Shown: in pieces, positions 1-6,767 of the stretch
Position numbering within the stretch: the first letter of the stretch is position 1
Layout of the letters: each line of letters starts with the position of its first letter
NCBI GenBank assembly: GCA_002404995.1
Contig: DHKY01000010.1
Location: 1 to 11,731 of the forward strand
Direction of reading: 5' to 3'
DNA from: Caryophanales bacterium UBA4682
Lineage (GTDB): Bacteria > Bacillota_I > Bacilli_A > RFN20 > CAG-288
DNA: 11,731 nt
The notes under the pieces: generated by a model
What the model was told of the DNA's origin: nothing
The model's input: the letters and a program-made list of their open reading frames with translations, nothing else
Database searches by the model: none
Made by a program: the position numbers and the translations under genes

Positions 1-30
1 GTATGCGCTTCTCTTGAGGCGCGGATACAT
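1..30 (-). CDS. Start of an unidentified gene cut by the window edge
   Basis: On the minus strand an ATG at 30-28 is followed by ten open codons (M-Y-P-R-L-K-R-S-A-Y) up to the window edge. A GAGGAG ribosome site at 39-44 lies eight bases before this ATG. Another ATG at 35-33, in a different frame, is only three bases from that site, so the inner ATG is the better start. It lies beyond the rpiB terminator and has a promoter-like sequence at 173-201, so it is probably a separate unit with a leader of roughly 135 bases. Ten residues are too few to name a family. Confidence 0.35.
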   Translation of the reverse strand, partial: MYPRLKRSAY

Positions 31-38
31 ATCATACT

Positions 39-44
39 CTCCTC
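39..44 (-). promoter_or_regulatory. Ribosome binding site of the edge gene
   Basis: GAGGAG on the minus strand, eight bases before the ATG at 30. It decides between two overlapping ATG codons. Confidence 0.4.
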
Positions 45-172
45 AAATGAAAGAGTCAATATTTTCTGAAAAATTTTTTATTGTCCGTTTCTTGGGTCTT
101 TCTCCGACTGATTTTCTTTATATTATTTTTATTGTTTGTTAGTGGGTAATATTTTACTATCCCTCTATTATT

Positions 173-201
173 TATATAAGGTTGGTGGAAGCTGATTCCA
201 A
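173..201 (-). promoter_or_regulatory. Putative promoter for the gene at the left edge
   Basis: On the minus strand TTGGAA (201-196) and TATATA (178-173) are separated by 17 bases, four of six matches each to the sigma-A boxes. It sits directly after the rpiB terminator, where a new transcription unit would start. The AT-rich stretch from about 172 to 45 would be its 5' leader; I see no recognisable riboswitch or T-box in it. Confidence 0.4.
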
Positions 202-203
202 AC

Positions 204-233
204 AAAAACCCCGGTTTTCGCCGGGGCTTTTTT
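204..233 (-). terminator. Rho-independent terminator of the ftsH-rpiB operon
   Basis: A perfect six-pair stem CCCCGG (209-214) / CCGGGG (221-226) with a six-base loop is flanked by an A-run on the left (204-208) and a T-run on the right (228-233). On the minus strand the hairpin is followed by TTTTT, and the hairpin region abuts the rpiB stop at 232. The symmetry means it could also stop plus-strand transcription. Confidence 0.85.
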
Positions 234-675
234 AATGGTTCTTTTCGTAGTCCCTCATCCTAGCGACACGGATATCATGTCGTCCATGCTGAGGTTCACT
301 TGCTAAGAAGATATCGATTCTTCGGAGAATGTCTTCTTTGGCCCTGAATTTCGCGCCAAAAGTGATGACGTTGGCGTGGTTGTGTTCAACAATGAGATGG
401 GAAACCTCGTCGTTGTAGCCGATACCAGCTAGGATGCCTTTTACTTTATTAGCAGCCCTTGCGACTCCTTCGCCGGAAGAGCAGACAAAGATGCCTTTAT
501 CCGCTTTGTGATCGGCAATAGCCTCGCTTGCCGGGAGGGCAAATGCAGGATAATGGCAGGAGTCCTCGCTATCGGTTCCGAAATCGAGAACTTCGTATCC
601 TTTTTCCTTTAAATGATTCAGGATAGCCTCTTTCCTAGGGTATCCTCCATGGTCGCAAGCAAATGCTATTTTCAT
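232..675 (-). CDS. rpiB: Ribose-5-phosphate isomerase B (RpiB/LacAB family)
   Basis: A cytosolic sugar-phosphate isomerase that interconverts ribose 5-phosphate and ribulose 5-phosphate in the non-oxidative pentose phosphate pathway. The 147 residues are the normal family length. The start M-K-I-A-F-A-C-D-H-G-G places the N-terminal D-H-G-G phosphate loop at 8-11. Cys65 in the V-C-S-S-G-E-G loop is the expected catalytic base, with Ser67 where many relatives have Thr. E-H-N-H at 97-100 and G-R-H at 131-133 match the other conserved active-site and phosphate-binding segments. The frame is open further upstream, but the ATG at 675 has an AGGAG site about nine bases before it and the family's true N-terminus. 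It begins 22 bases after the tsaC stop and is the last gene of the ftsH operon. LacA/LacB-like isomerases are close relatives, but no lac genes are nearby. Confidence 0.9.
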   Translation of the reverse strand: MKIAFACDHGGYPRKEAILNHLKEKGYEVLDFGTDSEDSCHYPAFALPASEAIADHKADKGIFVCSSGEGVARAANKVKGILAGIGYNDEVSHLIVEHNHANVITFGAKFRAKEDILRRIDIFLASEPQHGRHDIRVARMRDYEKNH

Positions 676-697
676 TTTAACTAGCTCCTGTCTATTA

Positions 698-1309
698 TTA
701 TCCGAAAAACGCCTTATCGATTTCTTCTTTGGTGATGTCTCCTTGGCGAAGAACAATTGGTTCATCCTTCGTGAGGTCAACGACGGTAGTCGGAGTTCCG
801 CTAAAGCATTCTCCTTCCACTAGTCCTTCGACATAAGGGGAGTTTTCAAAGATTCTTTCGACTTCTTCTTTTGTCTTGACGGATGGCTGGCCAGAAAGGT
901 TTGCACTCGTTACCTGAAGTCCGAAAGGCAAAGCGGAAAGGAAATCAAGAAGTTCTTTCTTTCCAGGAACGCGGATGCCGGCAACGTAAGTACCTAGATG
1001 CGTCTGGAAAGGTGCTTTTTCCTTCGCTTTGACTAAGATGGTCAAAGGTCCTGGCAAGAATCTGTCCCTCACCCGTTTAATGGAAGGGGTGATGCAGAAG
1101 TACTCATCGAACGGGAAATTTGTCCCGCACCTGACAGCAATCGGCTTAGCCGGCGAACGTCCTTTGGCTAAATCAAGCAAATGATACGCGCTTTCGCTGT
1201 CAAAACGGATTCCTAGCCCGTAGACAGTTTCGGTCGGCAAAGCTAGGACATGTCCGTTTTCCAGAATTTCTCTTGCTTTTGTATCTTCGAAGGATGAAAG
1301 AATCAGCAT
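698..1309 (-). CDS. tsaC: L-threonylcarbamoyladenylate synthase (TsaC/Sua5 family)
   Basis: Makes threonylcarbamoyl-AMP from threonine, bicarbonate and ATP, the first step of t6A modification at position 37 of ANN-decoding tRNAs. The 203 residues hold a single YrdC-type domain: P-T-E-T-V-Y-G-L-G at 25-33, the K-x-R-x-x-x-K-P nucleotide/bicarbonate motif at 49-56, P-G-P-L-T at 86-90, G-I-R-V-P at 111-115, T-S-A-N-L-S-G at 134-140 and T-T-V-V-D-L at 174-179. The C-terminal Sua5 domain of longer homologues (about 340 aa) is absent, so it is the short TsaC type. The start is only six bases after the upstream stop and has no clear ribosome site, suggesting translational coupling. Such genes often sit near rpiB in Firmicutes operons, as here. 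Confidence 0.9.
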   Translation of the reverse strand: MLILSSFEDTKAREILENGHVLALPTETVYGLGIRFDSESAYHLLDLAKGRSPAKPIAVRCGTNFPFDEYFCITPSIKRVRDRFLPGPLTILVKAKEKAPFQTHLGTYVAGIRVPGKKELLDFLSALPFGLQVTSANLSGQPSVKTKEEVERIFENSPYVEGLVEGECFSGTPTTVVDLTKDEPIVLRQGDITKEEIDKAFFG

Positions 1310-1315
1310 AATCTT

Positions 1316-1891
1316 TTAAGCGCGCTTACGCTGATGAGGGTTGAGGATATTGACAAATTCGCTCTTCGGCTTCTTGCTCTGAAGATACGCATAGTACTTA
1401 GAGTAAGGGTAGCCATAATGAGCGCATAAGTCTTTGACAATAACTTTTTTCTGTGTGTTGAAAGTCTTTTCAATAGCAGCGAATCGGATGGTATCGGCAT
1501 CGCTTCCTTCTGCTAATCCTAAAGACGACGGATCGGCAATAAGTCCATCACAATAGCTGATTGCATTGGCAAGGTTCTTCGCCCGACGTTCGGCGGCAGT
1601 TTCAACCGGCTTTTTCTCTTTTGCGGCTGGCTTACGACGTGGAAGATTTTCAAGTTCATAGCGGGATTTCCATAAGCCGATGGCTCCGGAGACACGGCTC
1701 TTGCCTAAAACACGGACAGAGATGCCATTGTCTTCGAATACCTGGCACGGATCGTTTCCGGCTTTTAAGGCCTCAACTACCTTTTGGACGAATTCTTCTG
1801 TGAAGATGATTTTTCCTTCCGTACATTTGACAACGTTTGGATTGTGGTTCAGTACACGCTGAGCGTGTTTGGTGAATTTTTTGTTCGCCAT
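1316..1891 (-). CDS. Two-HTH protein related to IS3-type transposase DNA-binding subunits
   Basis: A 191-aa soluble basic protein. Residues about 14-80 (a K-x-x-F-T-E-E-F start, A-G-N-D-P-x-x-V-F-E-D-N-G-I, V-L-G-K-x-R-V, L-W-K-S-R-Y) resemble the N-terminal HTH of IS3-family OrfA-like proteins of Clostridia, in which a G-K-x-P-x-x-I-F-x-x-A-G-F segment precedes a W-R-K-x-Y end. A Lys/Ala/Glu-rich linker (85-105) follows. Residues about 138-172 look like the small HTH that begins IS3 OrfB (a C-x-x-x-G-x-x-x-S-x-Y-Y-x-Y-L pattern). No DDE integrase core is present. It has a strong AGGAGG site, lies 43 bases after ftsH and six before tsaC, and no IS ends or repeats surround it, so it looks like a domesticated regulator in a housekeeping operon. 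Family assignment is from recalled patterns, not a search; the role is unknown. Confidence 0.65.
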   Translation of the reverse strand: MANKKFTKHAQRVLNHNPNVVKCTEGKIIFTEEFVQKVVEALKAGNDPCQVFEDNGISVRVLGKSRVSGAIGLWKSRYELENLPRRKPAAKEKKPVETAAERRAKNLANAISYCDGLIADPSSLGLAEGSDADTIRFAAIEKTFNTQKKVIVKDLCAHYGYPYSKYYAYLQSKKPKSEFVNILNPHQRKRA

Positions 1892-1934
1892 TCTTTTTTC
1901 CTCCTATGAAATCGAACGCAAATATTCTTTTTGT

Positions 1935-4604
1935 CTATTCCTTATGATCGTCGTTCTTATCCGTATCGTCTTTCTTATCGCCAGGAAGGATTTCCTTTAC
2001 GACTCCCGGACGAGAAGTGCTTTCCTCGTTCTTGACAGGGAAAGAGAATTTCTTTTCAAGATTGTGAACAGTTTCATCATCCGTTGTGATCAAGAGTGCA
2101 GGAACACCAGCATAGGATTCAAGGTGGGTTGCAAAGGATTCCATCGACCTCGATACATTCCTGACTTTGCCATAGTCAAGGAACAGCCTTCCGATATGAC
2201 TCGGATCTTTTGCACCTTTGACACAGGCTTCTTTGAACTCCTCTTCGCCAATTGGAGTGCCATGGCTTGTGGCAATGACAAGAACAAGACGGGAAGGATT
2301 GCCTTCCAAGACTTTATCGATGGCAGTGTAGTAATAGTCGAATCCCGGATAAAGGATGATATCCTTCGGGTTCTTCGGCTCTACTTTCGATGCCCTCTTA
2401 TGTTCATCGACTGGTGGAAGTTTCCGGTTCTTGAGAAGATAGTCAATCTGATCGGCAGTGATGGTTTCGTTCTTAATCAAGGTTTCAGCAATCAAGGTGA
2501 CATCATCACGATGTTCTTCTAACAGCTTACGGCACTGTTCATGGCAGTCATTAATGATCTTGCGAACCGCAGTATCGATTTCGAACGCAACCTGGGTGGA
2601 GTAGTGTGCGCTAGAAGAAGTATAGTCACGTCCAAGGAAGACACTGCCTTCTGGTTTTTCGTATTGAATAGGACCTAAGTCGCTCCTACCGTATTCCGTG
2701 ACCATGCTTCGGGCAATGTTGGTAGCGACTTCGATATCATTGGAAGCGCCCGAAGAGACATCTCCGAAGAAAATTTCCTCGCTGGTACGTCCGCCAAGGT
2801 AACCGGTGATACGGGCAAGCCTCTGATTCTTTGTCAAAAGGAAACGATCTTTTTCCGGAGTCCTAAGGACATGGCCGCCAGTACGTCCACGAGGGACAAT
2901 GGTAATCTTCTGGACCTTATCGGAATAAGGCAGGAAAATACCGACAACAGCATGGCCGGCTTCATGATAAGCCACCTGGCGTTTTTCAGCCGGATCAAGG
3001 TGAGATTTCTTGGCAGGGCCAGCAATCGCACGGTCAATTGCCTCATCAATATCCGGAGTCGTAATCCTTGTACGATTATTACGGACAGCTAAGATAGCGG
3101 CATCATTCCTGATATTGGCAAGATCCGCACCAGAGAAGCCGACCGTACGGGTAGCAATGGAGTCAAAATTGACATCCGGTGCGACCTTCTTGTTGCGAGA
3201 ATGGACACGGAGAATTGCAGCACGTCCAGCCTGATCTGGAAGATCAACGGTGATGGTGCGATCGAAACGTCCTGGACGGGTAAGAGCAGGGTCGAGGACA
3301 TCCGCACGATTCGTAGCAGCAATAACGATAATGCCAGAATTGTCTTCGAATCCATCCATTTCGACGAGCAATTCGTTCAGAGTCTGCTCGCGCTCATCGT
3401 TTCCACCGCCAAGTCCGGCACCACGCTGACGGCCGACAGCATCGATTTCATCGATGAAGATTAAGCACGGAGCGTTGGCTTTTGCGTTTTTGAAAAGAGA
3501 ACGGACACGACTTGCACCGACACCGACATACCTTTCAACGAAGTCTGAGCCAGAGATGGAATAGAAAGGAACATTGGCTTCACCGGCAACGGCCTTTGCA
3601 AGCAAGGTCTTACCAGTTCCAGGCGGGCCGACTAAAAGAACGCCATGGGGCAGTTTAGCGCCGAGACGTGTATATTTATCGGCATTTTTGAAATAATCAA
3701 CTAATTCGACAAGTTCAGCCTTAGATTCATCGCATCCGGCAACATCGGAGAAACGGACTTTAGATTTTGATGTCTTCCGTGCGAGATTATCGACAAAGCC
3801 TCCCATCGGGTTTCCGCCTTGTCCGATGCCTTTGGACCTGCGTGAGAACAGGAAGAAGAAAAGTGCACAGATGAGAACAAGGTAAAGAACTGGCCTGATC
3901 CAGGAAAGGTTGCTGGTCTTTTCAAGGGAACTAGAATAGGTTGCGCCAGAATTGTAATATTTGACGTATGTCTTCTGAGAGTTTTCGCATTTGACGTAGT
4001 TGACAATCGGCCTGATGTAATGGTCTTTCTCAGCCGAGCTAATGGCGACGCTGAAAGAGAAGCTGGAGTGATCTTTAATGAAAGAGCCCTTCAGATAATA
4101 AAGGTTCGACCTTTCGTTGCTCTGAATAATGTTGATAACGAGATTATTGACTTCGGTCGGATTCAAAAGAATCTTAGCCAAAGCCCCCTCATTCGTCGTC
4201 ACTTCGCTTAAGGTCTTGATGTCTTGAGTCTTCTCTGATGCTTCGTAGTTAGAGAAATCCGGATAGCCGTCGGCGGTCTTTTCATCCGGAATGCCGTCTT
4301 TGTCGATATCGAGGGAATAATAAATATCCACATTTGAATAAGACAAAGCGGTTGAACGCATCTTAAAGCCGAAGAAATAGATCCTCCTAGAAACAATGAC
4401 GATAAAAACAAAGGTCAAAGCAATAATACCGCCGAAGCTCTTCGGATGCTTCTGACTATTATTATTGCTCTGTCCGAAAGAGTTTTTCCCACCCGAATCG
4501 TTCTTCTTCGGTGGCTGGGAATCATCATCCGAAAATTTCCTTGTCTCAGAGTCGTTTCCGAGGAAGGAATAGGTCAAGTTTTTGGCTTTTTCGGGTTTTA
4601 CCAT
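1935..4604 (-). CDS. ftsH: ATP-dependent zinc metalloprotease FtsH, extended form
   Basis: Membrane-anchored AAA+ protease that unfolds and degrades misassembled membrane proteins and unstable regulators. The 889 residues exceed the usual 600-700. In order: a polar Asn/Ser/Lys-rich cytoplasmic tail (1-56); TM1 (about 58-80); an extracytoplasmic domain (about 81-233) with a D-x-D-x-D-G-x-x-D-E loop at 99-108; TM2 (about 235-254); Walker A G-P-P-G-T-G-K-T at 326-333; pore loop Y-V-G at 359-361 (usually F-V-G); Walker B I-D-E-I-D at 384-388; second region of homology with R-P-G-R-F-D-R at 443-449; zinc site H-E-A-G-H at 547-551, probable third ligand Asp623. The M41 domain ends near 735, and residues about 745-875 form an extra domain, followed by an acidic/basic tail. 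The start has AGGAGGTG seven bases upstream and a promoter at 4640-4668. It is the first gene of the operon with tsaC and rpiB. Confidence 0.95.
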   Translation of the reverse strand: MVKPEKAKNLTYSFLGNDSETRKFSDDDSQPPKKNDSGGKNSFGQSNNNSQKHPKSFGGIIALTFVFIVIVSRRIYFFGFKMRSTALSYSNVDIYYSLDIDKDGIPDEKTADGYPDFSNYEASEKTQDIKTLSEVTTNEGALAKILLNPTEVNNLVINIIQSNERSNLYYLKGSFIKDHSSFSFSVAISSAEKDHYIRPIVNYVKCENSQKTYVKYYNSGATYSSSLEKTSNLSWIRPVLYLVLICALFFFLFSRRSKGIGQGGNPMGGFVDNLARKTSKSKVRFSDVAGCDESKAELVELVDYFKNADKYTRLGAKLPHGVLLVGPPGTGKTLLAKAVAGEANVPFYSISGSDFVERYVGVGASRVRSLFKNAKANAPCLIFIDEIDAVGRQRGAGLGGGNDEREQTLNELLVEMDGFEDNSGIIVIAATNRADVLDPALTRPGRFDRTITVDLPDQAGRAAILRVHSRNKKVAPDVNFDSIATRTVGFSGADLANIRNDAAILAVRNNRTRITTPDIDEAIDRAIAGPAKKSHLDPAEKRQVAYHEAGHAVVGIFLPYSDKVQKITIVPRGRTGGHVLRTPEKDRFLLTKNQRLARITGYLGGRTSEEIFFGDVSSGASNDIEVATNIARSMVTEYGRSDLGPIQYEKPEGSVFLGRDYTSSSAHYSTQVAFEIDTAVRKIINDCHEQCRKLLEEHRDDVTLIAETLIKNETITADQIDYLLKNRKLPPVDEHKRASKVEPKNPKDIILYPGFDYYYTAIDKVLEGNPSRLVLVIATSHGTPIGEEEFKEACVKGAKDPSHIGRLFLDYGKVRNVSRSMESFATHLESYAGVPALLITTDDETVHNLEKKFSFPVKNEESTSRPGVVKEILPGDKKDDTDKNDDHKE

Positions 4605-4639
4605 GTTGCACCTCCTATTGATTGGAATAACACAATATT

Positions 4640-4668
4640 ACTATAGAAAAAAGCATTCATTCTTTCAA
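4640..4668 (-). promoter_or_regulatory. Sigma-A-type promoter of the ftsH operon
   Basis: On the minus strand TTGAAA (4668-4663) and TATAGT (4645-4640) are separated by exactly 17 bases. Transcription would start near 4633, giving a short leader of about 28 bases to the ftsH ATG. No heat-shock CIRCE-type inverted repeat is visible beside it. Confidence 0.7.
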
Positions 4669-4782
4669 GCAGAAAGAATAAAGTGAAATTGAACGAAAAA
4701 TAGTGAGTAAAATAGCGAACTTAAGGCAATTTAGAGGAAATTAAGTACCCTTGTTTTTTATTTTTCGCCTTAAAAAACGAAA

Positions 4783-4811
4783 AGAAAAAAGGAAGAGGTT
4801 TTCCCTCTTCC
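4783..4811 (-). terminator. Terminator after the DUF2188-like gene
   Basis: An eight-pair stem GGAAGAGG (4791-4798) / CCTCTTCC (4804-4811) with a five-base loop. On the minus strand it is followed by TTTTTTCTTT. It lies 28 bases after the stop at 4839 and separates this gene from ftsH. The stretch between it and the ftsH promoter (4669-4782) shows no gene. Confidence 0.8.
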
Positions 4812-4838
4812 TGAATCGTCGCTTTGAAAGCGCTTTTC

Positions 4839-5063
4839 TTAGTTGGAGCGGAATTTTCCTTTGAACTGGCCCTTGCTTGCTTTGACAAGAACAGCTCGAT
4901 CGTTGTTTTCCGCACGTGCTTTTGCAAACTCCAGTGCTTCTGCTTTCGTGTCGAAGAGCTTAATGACGCGCTCTCCTCCAGTGTACTTCAACTGCCATTT
5001 GCCGTCGGATTCCCGCTTGGAGACAATATAGGTCTTTCCAGTGTTGCGTTTTTCTTCTGCCAT
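4839..5063 (-). CDS. Small DUF2188-like protein
   Basis: A 74-aa soluble basic protein of unknown function. The pattern (K-T-Y-I-V near 10-14, G-K-W-Q-L-K at 21-26, an F-D-T-K-A-E-A-L-E-F-A-K-A-R-A helix at 37-51, then a short strand and a Lys/Gly-rich end) fits the DUF2188 (YegP-like) fold of a small sheet with one long helix. The length is typical for a stand-alone member. A GGGAGG site lies about seven bases before the ATG, and it has its own promoter-like boxes (5097-5125) and a strong terminator, so it is monocistronic. The family name is from pattern recognition without a search; no cellular role can be inferred. Confidence 0.75.
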   Translation of the reverse strand: MAEEKRNTGKTYIVSKRESDGKWQLKYTGGERVIKLFDTKAEALEFAKARAENNDRAVLVKASKGQFKGKFRSN

Positions 5064-5096
5064 ATTTTCCTCCCTATCTCTGCATGGTGTATTTTT

Positions 5097-5125
5097 ATCA
5101 TAAAAACAAATTTTAAGAAATGCAA
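5097..5125 (-). promoter_or_regulatory. Putative promoter of the DUF2188-like gene
   Basis: Minus-strand TTGCAT (5125-5120) and TATGAT (5102-5097) are 17 bases apart. The -10 matches five of six, the -35 only three of six. The predicted start near 5090 leaves a leader of about 27 bases. The remaining stretch to the next gene (5126-5344) is AT-rich and I see no supported gene in it. Confidence 0.45.
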
Positions 5126-5344
5126 GGAAGAAAGCGATAAATTCGAGATTTATTCTAGATGTACTTTATTGAAAAGATGCTTCTATGGGTGAAAATAGAG
5201 ACGATGAAAAAGTGTCAGAGGTTCACAAAAAGGTAAAAAGCAGACAAAAACAAATGGGTAAGGAAGAATATGGTTATTGTTTTGAAATAGAAAGCTTTTT
5301 CGATTATATTGTCAAGATTGTTTCTAATACAAAATAGCTGTATT

Positions 5345-6469
5345 CTACTTTGAGCAGTCGTTTACGCAGTTCTTATTAACAAAACGAGAGCTGATAAAAT
5401 AGAATCCGACTACAAGTGCATTAAAGAACAAAGGGAAGAAGATACTTGAGAATATACCGACGCCTTCTCCTTGCCTAAGAATAACCTGAACGATAGTGAC
5501 TGCGGTCGACAAGCCGCGAAGCGTCCTTAATGCAATCCTATAGCCTTTCTCGCGTTTTGGATTACAGAGAAGGAAAAAGATAAAGCCAAAGATGAAACAG
5601 GCGATTCCGATAAGAAAGCCGATTGTAGCTAGCGAAACATCCAGAGTTTCAATATGGGAGAACCTGCCCCACAGATTCTCCTCTCCTTTCGGAGTCCAGA
5701 AAGAAGACAGTGGATAAACAATGAAATATTCGATGCAGAAGAAAAGAGGAAGAGACAGCATCCAAATGCAATTCGTTTTCCTGATGTGAGACTTGATCCG
5801 CTGGAAAGACCCAGGGCGGAAAGCATGAAGAAGCCTGGCCAAAGAGAAAATCCTAGCAAAAATCGGAATGAGGATATATGGAAGAAGAAGATTCCTGTTA
5901 TCGAAAATCCCGGCTGTAAAACAGAAAATAATATGGAAAAGAGTCAGGCCTAAGGTAGCAAAGAAAAGAAGGACACCATCAAGCGAATTTTTCCGAATGA
6001 CAGGAAGTGACACAGAGAGCACTGACACAATCCTGACCCTCAATGAGAGCAGAACAATCCTGGTAAGGAAGAAAACACCAAGTCCGGAAGAGCGCCTGAT
6101 ATCATAGGCGTTTTGAGATAACGTGATTCCATTCCTGTTCCATTCATTAATTTTAACGCTATAAAGAACAAGAAGAATGAACGGATAAAAAAGATAAAAG
6201 AGGTTAACAAAAGGAATCTTATCCCCTGCTCTTTCTTTTTTTGAAGCCTCTTCACTCACGGAATCAGTTTCTTCTGAAAGAAGGTCATCGACTTTGACAG
6301 AGAAAAAACCAGCAAGGTCCTTTGCCTGAGTCAAGGAAGGAACTGAAATTCCGTTTTCCCAGTCCCTGATTTCTTTCTCAGAAACCTTCCTCTGTCTGGC
6401 AAGTTCTTCTTGGGTCAGTTTCTTTTCCCGCCGCAACCTGTAGATTTTCGAACCAATATCATGAATCAT
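5345..6469 (-). CDS. XRE-family HTH protein with a multi-spanning membrane domain
   Basis: A 374-aa protein. Residues about 5-64 are a Cro/C1-type (HTH_3) DNA-binding domain, with the typical L-T-Q-E-E-L-A at 18-24, W-E-N-G at 37-40, P-S-L at 44-46 and a closing V-D-D-L-L at 60-64. A polar acidic linker (65-85) follows. The rest has about seven hydrophobic segments (roughly 86-104, 130-157, 164-187, 193-213, 232-254, 278-302, 336-360), giving a membrane protein with its DNA-binding head in the cytoplasm. Such fusions occur in Firmicutes and are generally presumed to sense something at the membrane, but the signal and target are unknown. GAGGAT lies about six bases before the ATG, and a perfect TATAAT (6493-6488) with no convincing -35 lies so close that the true start of transcription is unclear. 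No clear terminator follows. Confidence 0.75.
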   Translation of the reverse strand: MIHDIGSKIYRLRREKKLTQEELARQRKVSEKEIRDWENGISVPSLTQAKDLAGFFSVKVDDLLSEETDSVSEEASKKERAGDKIPFVNLFYLFYPFILLVLYSVKINEWNRNGITLSQNAYDIRRSSGLGVFFLTRIVLLSLRVRIVSVLSVSLPVIRKNSLDGVLLFFATLGLTLFHIIFCFTAGIFDNRNLLLPYILIPIFARIFSLARLLHAFRPGSFQRIKSHIRKTNCIWMLSLPLFFCIEYFIVYPLSSFWTPKGEENLWGRFSHIETLDVSLATIGFLIGIACFIFGFIFFLLCNPKREKGYRIALRTLRGLSTAVTIVQVILRQGEGVGIFSSIFFPLFFNALVVGFYFISSRFVNKNCVNDCSK

Positions 6470-6569
6470 CTTAGTATCCTCACCATAATTATAGTGAAAA
6501 GGAAAGAGAAAAGCAGACCAATAGATAATTTATGAGGACAAAAGACAACTCAAGCATATCTACTACACG

Positions 6570-6592
6570 AAAAAAACCCGATTTCTCGGGTT
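6570..6592 (-). terminator. Terminator of the tRNA-Ala gene
   Basis: A seven-pair stem AACCCGA / TCGGGTT (6592-6586 and 6581-6575 on the minus strand) with a four-base loop is followed by a T-run. It begins 11 bases after the tRNA end. Confidence 0.85.
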
Positions 6593-6602
6593 AAATTTCT
6601 AT

Positions 6603-6678
6603 TGGTGGAGCTGACGAGGATCGAACTCGCGACCTCCTCCATGCCATGGAGGCGCTCTCCCAGTTGAGCTACAGCCCC
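6603..6678 (-). tRNA. tRNA-Ala, anticodon GGC
   Basis: A 76-base cloverleaf on the minus strand. The acceptor stem GGGGCTG pairs with CAGCTCC (one G-U), then discriminator A and an encoded CCA. The D arm has GCTC/GAGC, the anticodon stem CCTCC/GGAGG closes a seven-base loop ATGGCAT with anticodon GGC (reads GCC and GCU), and the T stem GCGAG/CTCGT holds the TTCGATC loop. It has its own promoter and terminator and is a single-gene unit. Confidence 0.97.
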
Positions 6679-6706
6679 AATGATAGCCTTTTAACAGGCG
6701 GAAATC

Positions 6707-6735
6707 ATTTTATCCTCTTTTTATCAGAGAGTCAA
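6707..6735 (-). promoter_or_regulatory. Promoter of tRNA-Ala
   Basis: Minus-strand TTGACT (6735-6730) and TAAAAT (6712-6707) with a 17-base spacer, five of six matches each. Transcription would begin near 6700, about 22 bases before the mature tRNA. Confidence 0.75.
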
Positions 6736-6767
6736 CAGAAATTGATTTTTAATTTGAAAACGATTGT

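Noticed and set aside
1869..2522. Plus-strand 217-aa open frame
   Set aside because: It lies antisense to the C-terminal part of ftsH, has no family resemblance, and the minus-strand frame carries the conserved protein.
5185..5337. Plus-strand 50-codon frame with a charged start and an aromatic end
   Set aside because: No ribosome site precedes the ATG, no promoter is evident, and a frame of this length is expected by chance in AT-rich spacer DNA.
5326..5344. Hairpin AATACA / TGTATT as a terminator for the XRE gene
   Set aside because: The six-pair stem is AT-rich and no T-run follows on the minus strand.
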